A DNA stretch of 64,000 nucleotides from Yinghuangia soli (GCF_021502675.1 NZ_JAKFHA010000010.1:178281-242280); one strand, 5' to 3'. Positions 50,722 to 60,781 are shown, counted from the stretch's first letter. A program made the numbers and translations. Notes: generated from the sequence alone by a model not told the origin.

Positions 50722-53399
50722 GGGGGCCTGGGAAGAGGGCCTCGCGAGGGTGCCTGCGGCGAGAGCCCGTGCCGGGCCACGGTCATCTGGTTGCTGGTCA
50801 CCAAGCTCGCGACGACCTTGTTGAAGCGGTCGGTCAGCACGAGCTCGCCCCGTCGGCCCGTTTCCAGAATGCTGAAGTGCACACCTTCGGTCGGTATATC
50901 GGCGACCGGGCCGGCAATGACCTTCACCGCGCGGTCGGGACCGACGAAGTGCACGGCCCGGAGCGACCTGATCCGGCGAATCGGCGCGATGTCGCCGGGG
51001 TGGGGCGGGAGCTCGACGATGAGGCAGCGCAGACCTGGAACCGTGGCGGCCAACGCGAGGGACTCGTCGTCGCCGATGACGGAGAGCCAGGGCAGACCGG
51101 GCAGAGAGGCGAGCGCCTCGATCGCCCGGGGCGTGTGTGCGGCGACGATGTGTCCCGGCGGGGCGGGTACGCTCACCAGCACCTGGCGCATGTACTCCGC
51201 TGGCGGGAAGTACTCCAGGCAGTCGTAGAAGGCGCGCGCCACAGAAGGCGCGCGCCGCGCAGTCTCGCCGAGGCGCGACCAGCGCGCCAGCTTCGCCAAC
51301 GCGGCGTCACCGCCGATCTCGGCCACCAGGAACACCATGTACGCCAGGATGTGATCATCCCGGCGCGCGACGTCCTGCGGATGGTCGGGCAGCATGTCGA
51401 GCACCGCCTCGCCGACCCCGGCCAGCCGTGATGCATCGGCGAGCGACTGCGGTGGCAGCAACTTGGATGCTCGATAGGCGACTTCGCCGCGGATGTCGGG
51501 TGCGAGCAGTGGAGCGTTGCCGATCGCGTCCGCGGCGAGCAGGATCAGCTCGTCGCGCGCCCGCCACGGACTCGACGCCCGCTTCACGAGGTTGCGGACC
51601 AGCTTGTCGCGCTCGGATTCACGGGCCAGCCCAACGCTCATGACGAAGACCTCGCGCCATTGGTCATCCTCGTCCGCGCGCTTGACCAATTGCCCAAGGT
51701 CGCCATCGTCCAGGGCCTGCCGGGCGGCCAGGAACTCCTGGAACGTGCGGTGGACGAAGTCGATGCGGCCCGGGCTCGGCTCGCGCAGGATTCCGGAACG
51801 GGCCAGCAGATGCCGGAGCACAGCATCGGCGTGGTTCGGCGGCCTCGTGCTGCGCTCCAGGTAGCCGGCCAAGCGCTCCACGGCCGTATCCCAGGCTACT
51901 TCGGTGTGCCCGTTGCGGATCATCCAGTACGCGAACTTCTGCAGCAGCAGCTCCTGTTCGCGCTGGCCGATGGACAAGTACGGCTCGGTGAAGACACCCC
52001 GCGCCTCATCGCGCCGAACGAGGAGCATCTCCAGCGCGGCCTCGTAGAGCTTGATCCGGTCTTCGGGCAGCTGCATGCGCCGCTCGCTGTGCAGGGCGCA
52101 GATGAGCGCGCACAGCAGCGGGTTGGTGGCGAGTCTGCGCAGGTGCCGTCGTCCGGACAGCTTCCCGACGAGATCGTCCTGGAACTCGGCCGACCGCTCC
52201 GCGGTCTCCCGGCCCGACAGAATCGCGGCCTCGTGCCAGTGCGCGACGAAGGCATGCTGGTCGGTCAGCGTCATCGGAAGCAGTGTGAGCGCGTCCATCC
52301 CCGTCCACGGCTGGAGCTGGACGGAGAGCGCCGACGGGCGGGACGTCACCAAGACCCGGGCCGCCGGATACTCCGCCAGCAATTCCGGCAGCCACTGCAG
52401 GGCGAAGACGGCCCGCTGGTCGGACGGAAGTTCGTCGACCCCGTCGATCAGCAGGAGCGCACGCCCGGACCTGAGCAGTTCCGGCACCCAGCCGCGCGGC
52501 TGCTCGGCACGGATCATGGAGCCGATCCGGTCCAGGAAGTTCTCCGGGCCGGGCGGCGTGGCATCGAAGCGGAAGTGCCGCAGCGGCAGGAAGAACGGGA
52601 CGGTGCCTTCCCAGTCGGCGAGTTCCGCGGGAAAGCCGTCGCGGGCCGCCCACAGGGCGATGCGCTGCAGCAGCGTCGTCTTGCCGGTGCCGGCCTCGCC
52701 GAGCAGCAGGATGCGCCGCCGCTGCCCGAGCACACCTTCGATGCGGGCCGGGGCCGGTCCGTCGGCGTCCACCGTGAGGCTGATGTACGCCGTACTCATC
52801 GGATACCGAAAGTCCGGGTCCCGCAGCGTCACCCCGAAGAGCTCCAACTTGTCCAACTGCCGGGCGACCGCAGCGCAGTAGCGACGCTCGAATGCGGCAG
52901 CGCCACTAGTCGGATCGACGAACTGCTCGATTCGCTCCAAACGCTCAAGCTGCTCGATCTCCACCTGCAGCGGGAACTCGGGATGTCGGCGCACGAACTC
53001 GACCACGGCGACGCAGGCAAGGTGGGCCAGCTTCTGGTAGGCACCCTGGGCGGCGGCGCCGAGACTGTACGACGCCGGAAGCTCGGGAGCGAGCGAAAGC
53101 AGCCACGCCGCAAGCCGATCCGGCTGCATCGCCTGCCGCAGCGGGATACGTGAGTCCAACTCGCCGACCCGCTCGAACGCGTCTTTGAGGCACTCCGCAG
53201 CGGCAGCCCACTCGTTGTCGGGCAGGCCGCGGAACTCGGCGGCTCGCAGCTCGTCCGAGGCGCGGGCGAGCCCGTCGACGATCGCGTCGAACGCATTCTG
53301 GTCGACGGCCCGTTGTGACAACCGATGACGCTGGTACAGCTGCCGCCCGAGCACCTGGGCGGCAGTCGCAGCGATGCGCATGGTCGCCGGATCCGGCAT
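50709..53399 (-). CDS. NACHT-domain NLR-like ATPase (downstream copy)
   Basis: 896 residues. Residues 1-205 form a helical N-terminal domain ending in the conserved YPMSTAYISL. The NACHT ATPase has Walker A GEAGTGKTTLLQRIALWAA (234-252), Walker B ALLLIDGVDELP (about 314-325), the sensor VLVTSRPSA and the winged-helix-like NPLLCALICALHSERRMQLP. FVHRTFQEFLAARQALDDGD marks the end of the NACHT-associated helical region. The C-terminal 300 residues are repeat-like and lack known enzyme motifs; the last part (LPGLPWLSVIGDD, LRCLIVELPP, LRAVHFVG) resembles degenerate leucine-rich repeats. GGGAGG precedes ATG 53399. STAND proteins of this type include bacterial anti-phage sensors; no effector nuclease or TIR domain is seen. 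It follows its paralogue after 15 bp. Confidence 0.88.
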   Translation of the reverse strand: MPDPATMRIAATAAQVLGRQLYQRHRLSQRAVDQNAFDAIVDGLARASDELRAAEFRGLPDNEWAAAAECLKDAFERVGELDSRIPLRQAMQPDRLAAWLLSLAPELPASYSLGAAAQGAYQKLAHLACVAVVEFVRRHPEFPLQVEIEQLERLERIEQFVDPTSGAAAFERRYCAAVARQLDKLELFGVTLRDPDFRYPMSTAYISLTVDADGPAPARIEGVLGQRRRILLLGEAGTGKTTLLQRIALWAARDGFPAELADWEGTVPFFLPLRHFRFDATPPGPENFLDRIGSMIRAEQPRGWVPELLRSGRALLLIDGVDELPSDQRAVFALQWLPELLAEYPAARVLVTSRPSALSVQLQPWTGMDALTLLPMTLTDQHAFVAHWHEAAILSGRETAERSAEFQDDLVGKLSGRRHLRRLATNPLLCALICALHSERRMQLPEDRIKLYEAALEMLLVRRDEARGVFTEPYLSIGQREQELLLQKFAYWMIRNGHTEVAWDTAVERLAGYLERSTRPPNHADAVLRHLLARSGILREPSPGRIDFVHRTFQEFLAARQALDDGDLGQLVKRADEDDQWREVFVMSVGLARESERDKLVRNLVKRASSPWRARDELILLAADAIGNAPLLAPDIRGEVAYRASKLLPPQSLADASRLAGVGEAVLDMLPDHPQDVARRDDHILAYMVFLVAEIGGDAALAKLARWSRLGETARRAPSVARAFYDCLEYFPPAEYMRQVLVSVPAPPGHIVAAHTPRAIEALASLPGLPWLSVIGDDESLALAATVPGLRCLIVELPPHPGDIAPIRRIRSLRAVHFVGPDRAVKVIAGPVADIPTEGVHFSILETGRRGELVLTDRFNKVVASLVTSNQMTVARHGLSPQAPSRGPLPRPPTRE

Positions 53400-53414
53400 C
53401 TGCGTCCTCCCGTG

Positions 53415-56102
53415 TCATGCTCGGCGCCGGGGTGTTCGGCCGGTGTACAGCAACCTCACGCCGTGTCCGCGGACGACGATCTCCGGTGGCAGCCGCGGGT
53501 AGGTGAGTGTGACTCTTTCGGGGAGAGCCGCATCGTTCTGGTCCATGAGTTCGAGTTCGAAGAGCTCGCCGTCCACTACCAGCCGTGCTCTGCGCAGCGA
53601 GCCGAGGAAATGCAGTCTGCGCAGCTTGGGGCAGTCCCGCAGTGCCTCCAACAGGTCCCCCGGGTAGTCATCGGACTCGACCTCAGGGCCGTGCAGCACC
53701 AGGGAGTTGAGATCGTGAAACCCCTCCAGGCAGCCCGGAGACAGCGGGATACTGTGGTCCAGGTTGAGCCACTGGATCCCCGGAATCTGTGCATAGAGAC
53801 GTAGTTCAAGCGGCGTCGTTGCCGTCACCAATTGAAGTTCCGGATAAGGGACATGACGCAGTACCCGGGTGATATATGCGGCTTGGTCCGTCGAGGAACT
53901 GTCCCAGAAAAGCCGAGCGAGCGTCGCCGTATCGTGGGGAGGCGGCGCCGACCACGGGTATTGGCGGGCATAGGAGCCCAGCAGATCGATGGCCGCCTCT
54001 CCGCCGACCATGAGCAGCAACGCGGTGACGTGCTGCATCGTCCCTTCGATCGACCCGTCGTAGGCCGGCATGAGATCGAGAACGGACTCGCCCAGTGCCG
54101 CCAGCGCGTTGGCCGTTTCCGACGATCGCGGCGGCAGCAGACGACCGGCCTGCTCGGTGACTTCGCTGCGCAGTAGCGGGTCGATCGCCGGTGCGTTGCC
54201 GATGGCGTCGGCGGCGATCAAGGTGAGAGCCGCATGCCGATTCTTTACGTCGGCCGCGCGCTTGAGCAGCCCCCGTATGAGGCGGTTGCGCTCATGTTCG
54301 CGACCGAGGCCGACAGCCATCACGACCACTTCGCGCCACTGGTCGTCCTTGTCGCAGTTCTTGAGCAGGATGTTGATGTCGCCCGCGTCGAGTGCTTCTC
54401 GGGCAGCCAGGAACTCCTGGAAGGTCCGGTGCACGAAGTCCACTCGTCCGGGGCCGGGCTCGCGCAGTACTCCGGAGCGCACGATCAAGTGGCGGAGCAC
54501 CGCCTCCGGGTCGTCGGTGCCATGGGCGGTGCCGGCCAGATAGCCGGTGACCCGCTCCAGTGCGTCTTCGCGTGAGGCTTCCGTCAGGCCGTTGCGGATC
54601 ATCCAGTAAGCGAGCTTCTGGAGCAGGATCTCCTGCTCGCGCTCTCCGACGACCACGCCTTCCGCAGCCCGTACCCCGCGTACCGAGTCGCGGCGTACGA
54701 CGAGCATCTCCAGGGCGGCCTCGTACAACTTGATCCGGTCTTCGGGCAGCTGCATCCGGCGCTCGTGGTGCAGCGCGCAGATCAGTGCGCACAGCAACGG
54801 GTTGGAGGCGAGGCGGCGCAGGTGGCGGCGCGTGGTCAGCTTGGCTATGAGATCGGCCTCGACGTCCGGTTCCCTGGGTGTCTTCTGGTATTCGGCGACC
54901 GCGCTGTGCCAGTGTGCGACGAACTCGCGTTGGTCGGACAGGTTCATGGGCTGCAGTGATGCGCACCCGAAACCGTATTCGCCCAGCCATGATTCGCCGA
55001 TCGCGGACGGCCGCGACGAGACGACGAACCGGGACCTCGGGTACATCGCGCAAAGTTCGCGCAGCCATTCGCGACGCATGCGTTCGCGCTGGTCGACCGG
55101 CAGCTCGTCGACGCCGTCGATGAGTACCAGGGCGCGTCCGGCGGCGAGTAGATCCCTGACCCAGTGAACCGGCATCTCGTCACGCAGCAGCGGGCTGGTG
55201 TAGTCGAGGAAGTCCTCAGGGCGCGGTGGAGCCCCGGTGAAAGAGAAGTGCCGCAACGGCAGAAAGAACGGCACGGTACCGGCCCAGTCGCGCAAGTCGG
55301 GCGGGAACGTGTCCTGGGCCGCCCACAGGGCGAGGCGCTGCATCAGCGTCGTCTTGCCGGAGCCCGCCTCGCCGCGGAGCAGGATGCGGCGGCGGTCGCC
55401 GAGGACTTCTTCGATGCGCAAGGGGCCCGCCGATGAGGTGCGCAGCCGGGTGGTGTCCTCGGACTGCGCAGCGACGCTGATGTACGCGGTGCTCATCGGG
55501 TAGTGGAAGTCCCGGTCCCGCAGCGTGACGCCGAAGAGTTCGAGCCGGTTCAGTTGCCGGTCCACGGCGGCGAGGTAGCGGCGCTCGAAGGCGGCCAGTG
55601 CCTCGTCGTCAGGTGGTCCGACGTGGCGTTCGATGCGCTCCAGCCGCTCCAATTGCTCGATGTCGGCCTGGAGCGGGAACTCGGGATGACTGCGGACGAA
55701 TTCGACCACCGCAGTGCAGGCGAGCACCGAGAGCCGTTCGTACGCTCCGCGCGCGGCCGGGACGAGGCTGTAGGCAGCGGGCAGCCCCGGCGCCAGATTG
55801 CGGAGCCACTCGGCCAGGCGCACGGGGTTCATGGCCTGGCTCAGCGGAACCCGCGCATCCATCTCGCCGACAAGTTCGAACGCGGCCTTGAGGCACTCCG
55901 CCGCCGCGTTCCACTCGTTGTCCGGCAGGCCGCGGAACTCGGCGGCACGCAGGTCGTCCGAGTCCCGGGCCAGCTTGTCGACGATCTTGTCGAACGCGTC
56001 CTTGTCCACCGCACGCTGGGCCAACTTGTGGCGCTTGTACAGCTGCCGCCCCAGGACCTGTGCCGCTGCCGTCGCGACTCGTACCGTTGCCGGATCCGGC
56101 AT
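53415..56102 (-). CDS. NACHT-domain NLR-like ATPase (upstream copy)
   Basis: 895 residues, paralogue of the downstream gene with the same order: helical N-terminus (MPDPATVRVATAAAQVLGRQ), YPMSTAYISV, Walker A GEAGSGKTTLMQRLALWAA (244-262), Walker B ALVLIDGVDELP, sensor FVVSSRPSA, NPLLCALICALHHERRMQLPE, and FVHRTFQEFLAAREALDAGD. The two agree closely over the first 600 residues but diverge in the last 250-300. That part here has clear LRR-like units (LELRLYAQIPGIQWLNLDHS, CLEGFHDLNSLVLHGPEVES, LRDCPKLRRLHFLGSL). Start 56102 is chosen by homology and by GGGGGGT just upstream; GTG 56108 is the alternative. The two genes are 15 bp apart and one transcript is likely. Confidence 0.88.
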   Translation of the reverse strand: MPDPATVRVATAAAQVLGRQLYKRHKLAQRAVDKDAFDKIVDKLARDSDDLRAAEFRGLPDNEWNAAAECLKAAFELVGEMDARVPLSQAMNPVRLAEWLRNLAPGLPAAYSLVPAARGAYERLSVLACTAVVEFVRSHPEFPLQADIEQLERLERIERHVGPPDDEALAAFERRYLAAVDRQLNRLELFGVTLRDRDFHYPMSTAYISVAAQSEDTTRLRTSSAGPLRIEEVLGDRRRILLRGEAGSGKTTLMQRLALWAAQDTFPPDLRDWAGTVPFFLPLRHFSFTGAPPRPEDFLDYTSPLLRDEMPVHWVRDLLAAGRALVLIDGVDELPVDQRERMRREWLRELCAMYPRSRFVVSSRPSAIGESWLGEYGFGCASLQPMNLSDQREFVAHWHSAVAEYQKTPREPDVEADLIAKLTTRRHLRRLASNPLLCALICALHHERRMQLPEDRIKLYEAALEMLVVRRDSVRGVRAAEGVVVGEREQEILLQKLAYWMIRNGLTEASREDALERVTGYLAGTAHGTDDPEAVLRHLIVRSGVLREPGPGRVDFVHRTFQEFLAAREALDAGDINILLKNCDKDDQWREVVVMAVGLGREHERNRLIRGLLKRAADVKNRHAALTLIAADAIGNAPAIDPLLRSEVTEQAGRLLPPRSSETANALAALGESVLDLMPAYDGSIEGTMQHVTALLLMVGGEAAIDLLGSYARQYPWSAPPPHDTATLARLFWDSSSTDQAAYITRVLRHVPYPELQLVTATTPLELRLYAQIPGIQWLNLDHSIPLSPGCLEGFHDLNSLVLHGPEVESDDYPGDLLEALRDCPKLRRLHFLGSLRRARLVVDGELFELELMDQNDAALPERVTLTYPRLPPEIVVRGHGVRLLYTGRTPRRRA

Positions 56103-56151
56103 CCGCACCCCCCGGTGTCATCAACCGAGGATAGGCGCGGAGCAGGCCCCG

Positions 56152-57042
56152 TCAGGTGGAAACCGGAGCCCCCGTGGGCAGTCGGTACACCCCGTCCGCT
56201 ACCGGTTCGACCAAGCCGTCGGCAACCAGGCCGTCCAAGGCGCGGGCGCGTTGGATCGGTTCGTCCCAGACGGCGTCCAACGACGCTTGGAGGACCGGGC
56301 CGTCGGCCTCGCGCAGGACGGCGAGGAGCTTGCCGCGGACCTGGCGGTCCGTGCCCGCGTAGGTCTGGCCGCGGCGCGGGGGGCCGTCGTAGGCGGGTTT
56401 GCCGGCCAGCCGCCAGGCGCACAGGGCGGATACCGGGCAGTCGCCGCAGCGCGGGGTGCGGGCGGTGCAGACCAGGGCGCCGAGTTCCATGACGGCGACG
56501 GCCCACGTGGCCGCGGTCTCGGCGGCGACCGGCATCGCGTTGGTCGCGGTGCGGCGTTCGGCTGCGGTGGTGGCCTGGGGCGGGTACTCGCTGCCGTCGA
56601 CGGTGCGGGCGAAGACGCGGCGGACGTTGGTGTCAAGGACCGCGTGGCGCTGCCGGAAGGCGAACGAGGCGACGGCCGCCGCGGTGTACTCGCCGACGCC
56701 GGGGAGGGCCAGCAAGTCGTCGTGGACGTCGGGGACTTCACCGGCGTGCCGGTCGCGGATCGCGGTGGCCGCGGCGTGCAGCCGCAGCGCGCGGCGCGGG
56801 TAGCCGAGCCGGCCCCAGGCGCGGACCGCCTCGCCGGGCTCGTCGTCGGCCAGCGCGGTGGGCGTGGGCCAGCGCTCCAGCCAGGCCGCGTACATCGGCA
56901 GTACGCGGTTGACCGGGGTCTGCTGGAGCATGAATTCGCTGACCATGACGGCCCACGGCGACGCGTCCGGGCCGCGCCAGGGCAGGTCGCGGGCGTTTTC
57001 CTCGTACCAGGCGATCACGAGGTCGTTGAGTGCGTGCGGCAT
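56152..57042 (-). CDS. mutY: A/G-specific adenine DNA glycosylase
   Basis: Removes adenine mispaired with 8-oxoguanine. 296 residues. The catalytic Glu is in SEFMLQQT (Glu36), the helix-hairpin-helix is LPGVGEYTAAAVASFAF, the nucleophile-stabilising Asp is in VLDTNVRR (Asp137), and the [4Fe-4S] ligands are Cys192, 199, 202 and 208 (spacing 6-2-5). The C-terminal NUDIX-like 8-oxoG recognition domain is short, giving an overall length below E. coli MutY as usual in actinobacteria. Convergent with nothing; it follows the NACHT pair by 43 bp in the opposite sense of transcriptional distance, all on the minus strand. Confidence 0.95.
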   Translation of the reverse strand: MPHALNDLVIAWYEENARDLPWRGPDASPWAVMVSEFMLQQTPVNRVLPMYAAWLERWPTPTALADDEPGEAVRAWGRLGYPRRALRLHAAATAIRDRHAGEVPDVHDDLLALPGVGEYTAAAVASFAFRQRHAVLDTNVRRVFARTVDGSEYPPQATTAAERRTATNAMPVAAETAATWAVAVMELGALVCTARTPRCGDCPVSALCAWRLAGKPAYDGPPRRGQTYAGTDRQVRGKLLAVLREADGPVLQASLDAVWDEPIQRARALDGLVADGLVEPVADGVYRLPTGAPVST

Positions 57043-57213
57043 GACGGAGACGATCCTCCCACGCCGCGGCGCGTCACTCGTACGAGGGAACTGTGGATCA
57101 CTCGCGAGGGTTGCGGAGGTTTGCCGGAAACGACCCCGGCGAAGGGCGTCTCAACATCCAAAATCCCATGTCGGAACCGGCGCGGCTGCGCCAGACGGCC
57201 TAACGAACAGGCT

Positions 57214-57219
57214 TAGGGT
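57214..57219 (+). promoter_or_regulatory. -10 box for a leaderless transcript
   Basis: TAGGGT ends exactly 6 nt before GTG 57226. Confidence 0.5.
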
Positions 57220-57225
57220 TACCCG

Positions 57226-58110
57226 GTGGACTCTGTGACGCGCCCTGTCGGCCACCTTCCCCCGTCCGTGTATTGGCGCCGACGGGCGATCGTGTTGGTC
57301 GGCCTCGCCGTGCTCATCGCGCTCGTCGCGTGGGCCTGTGCCGCCGGGGGCGGTGGCGACGGCAAAGACGACAAGAAGAACGCCGGGGCGGACAGCCCCG
57401 CACCGACCGCGCCCACCGGCACCCCGGGGCCCATCGGCCCGGGTGACGCGGCGGGCGGCACCAGTGCGGGCGGCGGCACCGGGACGCCCGGCGGCACCGC
57501 CGGAACGGGCGGCAACGCCGGTGCGACCGGCGCCAACAGCGGTGCGACCGGCGCGAACGCCGGGGCGACCGGGGCGAACGGCACGGCCAACGGCGGTGCC
57601 AACGCCGGCGGCACGGCCGGTACGACCGGCGGCGCGGTCCCGCCTGCCACCGGAGGCGGCGGCAACACCACGATCGCCGGCATGCTCGCGTGCGCCTACC
57701 CCGGCAACGCCGAGCTGGTGCTGATCGGCGACAAGCCGCAGGACACGAAGTACCGGGTCGGCGAGCAGGTGAAGCTGACGCTGGAGGTCCGCAACACCGG
57801 CAAGGAGACCTGCGCGGTCGACCTGTCGCAGAAGACCGCGACCGTGGAGATCAAGTCGGGTGCGGACCACATCTGGTCGCCCGCCGACTGCGTCCCCGCC
57901 GATGCGAAGCCGGAGATCACCCAGATCCAGCCCGGCAAGTCCGTGACCCGCAGCTGGACCTGGACATGGACCCGCAGCGACCCGGCCCGCTGCAACGGCC
58001 AGGCGCCCGCGCTTGCCGCGCCGCCGGTCGGCTCGTCCTTCGCGGCCACCGCGAAGATCACGGGCATCCAGTGGGCCAGCAAGCAGTATGAGTGGACCGT
58101 CGTGCAGTAG
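57226..58110 (+). CDS. Membrane-anchored extracytoplasmic protein with Gly/Ala/Thr repeat linker
   Basis: 294 residues. After a short N-terminus (MDSVTRPVGHLPPSVYWRRR) comes one membrane segment, AIVLVGLAVLIALVAWACAAG (about 21-41). A long low-complexity linker of Gly, Ala, Thr and Asn follows (about 50-145), with hexapeptide-like GATGAN units. The C-terminal beta-sandwich (about 150-294) has paired Cys (MLACAYPG, ETCAVDLS, ADCVPAD, RCNGQ) and ends KQYEWTVVQ. It resembles an exported adhesin-like or DUF4232-type domain, but no certain family is recognised. A bidirectional terminator separates it from disA. Confidence 0.75.
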   Translation: MDSVTRPVGHLPPSVYWRRRAIVLVGLAVLIALVAWACAAGGGGDGKDDKKNAGADSPAPTAPTGTPGPIGPGDAAGGTSAGGGTGTPGGTAGTGGNAGATGANSGATGANAGATGANGTANGGANAGGTAGTTGGAVPPATGGGGNTTIAGMLACAYPGNAELVLIGDKPQDTKYRVGEQVKLTLEVRNTGKETCAVDLSQKTATVEIKSGADHIWSPADCVPADAKPEITQIQPGKSVTRSWTWTWTRSDPARCNGQAPALAAPPVGSSFAATAKITGIQWASKQYEWTVVQ

Positions 58111-58128
58111 CGGTCCCGAGCACGAGAC

Positions 58129-58164
58129 GCAGAAGGCCCCGCCGGTTCCGGCGGGGCCTTCTGC
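58129..58164. terminator. Bidirectional hairpin terminator
   Basis: A 17-bp perfect stem (58129-58145 with 58148-58164) and a minimal TT loop between convergent genes. Confidence 0.85.
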
Positions 58165-58184
58165 ACACGCGTACCCGGCTCGGA

Positions 58185-59291
58185 TCAGACGTAGCGTTCC
58201 AGGATCGACGACTCGGCGAGCCGCGACAGCCCCTCGCGCACGCTCCGGGCCCGGGCCTCGCCGACCCCGTCGACCGCCTGCAGATCGTCGACGCTCGCCG
58301 CGAGCAGCTTCTGCAGGCCGCCGAAGTGCTCCACGAGCCGCTCGATGACCACCGGTGGCAGCCGCGGCACCTTGGCGAGGAGCCGGTAGCCGCGCGGGCT
58401 GACCGCCGAGTCGAGGACCTCGGCGCTGGACGTGAAGCCCAGCGCCCGGGCCACCGTCGGGAGGTCCAGCAGGTCGGTGTGGGTCAGGCCGTCGAGTTCG
58501 TCCAGGACGTCGGCCTCGGTGCGGCCGCGCTTGAGCGCGCGCTCGGGGATGTAGTCGCGGGACACCAGCGAGCGGTCCGGCTCGACGCCCGCGATCAACT
58601 CCTCGAGCTGCAGCGACAGCAGGCGGCCGTCGGTGCCCAACTCGGTGACGTACCCGTCGATCTCACGGGCGATCAGCCGCACCATTTCGAGGCGCTGCGA
58701 CACCGCGCACACGTCGCGCACCGTGACCAGGTCCTCGATCTCCAGCGCGGACAGCGTGCCGGCCACCTCGTCCAGGCGGAGCTTGTAGCGCTCCAGCGTG
58801 GCGAGCGCCTGGTTGGCCCGGGACAGGATGGCCGCGGAGTCCTCCAGGACGTAGCGGCGCCCGTTGACGTACAGCGCGATCAGGCGCATCGACTGGCTGA
58901 CCGACACGACCGGGTAGCCGGTCTGCTTGTTGACGCGCTCGGCGGTGCGGTGCCGGGTGCCCGTCTCCTCGGTGGGGATCGACGGGTCGGGCACCAGCTG
59001 CACGCCGGCCCGCACGATCTTGGTGAAGTCCTTGTCGACCACAAGGGCGCCGTCCAGCTTGCACAGCTCGCGCAGCCGGGTCGCGGAGAACTCGACGTCC
59101 AGCACGAAGCCGCCGGTGCTCAGCGCCTCGACGGTCTTGTCGAAGCCGAGGACGATCAGGCCGCCGGTGTTGCCGCGCAGGATGCGTTCCAGGCCGTCGC
59201 GCAGGGCCGTACCCGGCGCCACGGCCATCAGCGAAGCCCGTACCAGGGCCTGTTCGGCCGCGCCTTTGTCGGTCCGGTCATTCGTTGCCAC
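58185..59291 (-). CDS. disA: DNA integrity scanning diadenylate cyclase DisA
   Basis: Makes cyclic di-AMP from two ATP; senses branched DNA. 368 residues. The DAC domain has [15 protein letters not shown] (Asp-Gly-Ala at 80-82) and TRHRTAERV (Arg-His-Arg at 113-115), the catalytic motifs. A helical linker and a C-terminal HhH DNA-binding domain ([29 protein letters not shown]) follow. GTG 59291 has GGAG just upstream. It sits 107 bp after radA on the same strand, the usual pairing; RadA interacts with DisA in other bacteria. Confidence 0.96.
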   Translation of the reverse strand: MATNDRTDKGAAEQALVRASLMAVAPGTALRDGLERILRGNTGGLIVLGFDKTVEALSTGGFVLDVEFSATRLRELCKLDGALVVDKDFTKIVRAGVQLVPDPSIPTEETGTRHRTAERVNKQTGYPVVSVSQSMRLIALYVNGRRYVLEDSAAILSRANQALATLERYKLRLDEVAGTLSALEIEDLVTVRDVCAVSQRLEMVRLIAREIDGYVTELGTDGRLLSLQLEELIAGVEPDRSLVSRDYIPERALKRGRTEADVLDELDGLTHTDLLDLPTVARALGFTSSAEVLDSAVSPRGYRLLAKVPRLPPVVIERLVEHFGGLQKLLAASVDDLQAVDGVGEARARSVREGLSRLAESSILERYV

Positions 59292-59398
59292 AGAACTCCC
59301 CGTGGTCGTCGCCGTCCCCGGCTGCGGCGGCGCTGCCGCGCCCGGACATCGCCCCGGTGGTCGGCCCCGCTGCCGCTGAGAAAGATCGGTGGAAAAGT

Positions 59399-60781
59399 CT
59401 ACCGGTGCGACACAAGGGAGAATGCGCGCAGCGCCTCGGAGATGTCCGCCACTTCCGTGACGCGCATGCCGTCGGGCACCTTCCCGGGGTCCGGCGGGAC
59501 CAGCGCGTGCGTGAATCCGAGCCGGTGGGCCTCGGCGAGCCGCCGCTGCACGCCGGTCACGCGGCGTACTTCCCCGGCGAGTCCGACCTCGCCGATCGCG
59601 ACGAGTTTCGCGGGAAGCGGATGATCCGCGGCGGCCCCGGCCAGGGCCAGCGCGGCAGCGAGGTCGGCGGCGGGCTCGGTCAGCCGTACGCCGCCCACGG
59701 TGGCGGTGTAGATCTCGGTCTTCTCCAGCCGCACTCCGCCGCGGCGCTCCAGGACCGCGAGGACCATCGACATGCGCGCGGAGTCCAGGCCCGAGGTGGC
59801 CCGGCGCGGCGTGGGGATCTGGGACGGCGCCACCAGCGCCTGGACCTCGGCGACCAGCGGCCGCTTGCCCTCCAGCGTGACCGTGACGCAGGTGCCCGCG
59901 ACCGGGGTCTGGCGCTGCGTGAGGAACAGCCCGCTGGGGTCGGGCAGGCCCTTGATGCCCTCGTCGTGCAGTTCGAAGCAGCCGACCTCGTCGGCCGCGC
60001 CGTACCGGTTCTTGATGGCCCGGACCAGCCGCAGCCGGGCGTGCCGGTCGCCCTCGAAGCTCAGCACCACGTCGACCAGGTGCTCCAGCAGCCGCGGACC
60101 GGCGATCGAGCCGTCCTTGGTGACGTGCCCGACGATGATCGTCGCGATGCCGCGCTCCTTGGCCACCCGGATCAGCCCGCCGGCCACTTCGCGGACCTGG
60201 GAGACGCCGCCGGGCGCGCCGTCGATCTCGGGGGACGCGATGGTCTGGATCGAGTCCACCACCAGCAGCGCCGGCTTGACCGCGTCCACATGCCCGAGCA
60301 GCGCGGACAGGTCGGTCTCGGCGGCCAGGTAGAGGTTCTCGTTCATCGCGCCGATGCGCCCTGCGCGCAGCCGCACCTGGGACGCGGACTCCTCGCCGGT
60401 CACGTACAGCGTCGGCGCGCCCGGGGTGGCGAACGCGCTCGCGACGTCCAGGAGCAGGGTGGACTTGCCCACGCCCGGCTCGCCGGCCAGCAGGATCACC
60501 GCGCCGGGCACGATGCCGCCGCCGAGCACCCGGTCCAGTTCGTCCACGCCGCTGGTGTGGAAGCGGGCCGCCTCGACGTCGATGCGCGGGATGGGCAGCG
60601 CGGGAGTGGTGACCGGCCCGGCCGCGACCGTGCGGATCTTCTGTGCTCCGTACTCCTCGACGGTGCCCCAGGCCTGGCACTCCGGGCAGCGGCCCAGCCA
60701 CTTGGGGGTGGTCCAGCCGCATTCGCTGCAGCGGTACGAGGGACGCGCCGCTTTGCCGGACGCCGACGAGGTCTTGGCCAT
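59399..60781 (-). CDS. radA: DNA repair protein RadA
   Basis: A RecA-like branch-migration ATPase of 460 residues. The N-terminal zinc finger uses Cys18, 21, 32 and 35 ([18 protein letters not shown]). Walker A is GEPGVGKS (100-107), the RadA-specific KNRYG motif is present ([13 protein letters not shown]), and the C-terminal Lon-protease-like domain ([23 protein letters not shown]) lacks a protease triad. TACCGT lies 7 nt before ATG 60781, which selects this start over 60811. It works with DisA, the gene downstream. Confidence 0.95.
   Translation of the reverse strand: MAKTSSASGKAARPSYRCSECGWTTPKWLGRCPECQAWGTVEEYGAQKIRTVAAGPVTTPALPIPRIDVEAARFHTSGVDELDRVLGGGIVPGAVILLAGEPGVGKSTLLLDVASAFATPGAPTLYVTGEESASQVRLRAGRIGAMNENLYLAAETDLSALLGHVDAVKPALLVVDSIQTIASPEIDGAPGGVSQVREVAGGLIRVAKERGIATIIVGHVTKDGSIAGPRLLEHLVDVVLSFEGDRHARLRLVRAIKNRYGAADEVGCFELHDEGIKGLPDPSGLFLTQRQTPVAGTCVTVTLEGKRPLVAEVQALVAPSQIPTPRRATSGLDSARMSMVLAVLERRGGVRLEKTEIYTATVGGVRLTEPAADLAAALALAGAAADHPLPAKLVAIGEVGLAGEVRRVTGVQRRLAEAHRLGFTHALVPPDPGKVPDGMRVTEVADISEALRAFSLVSHR

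Noticed and set aside
50709..56102. Mobile-element ends around the NACHT pair
   Set aside because: I looked for transposase, integrase, tRNA or direct repeats flanking the pair and found none; insertion is inferred only from context.
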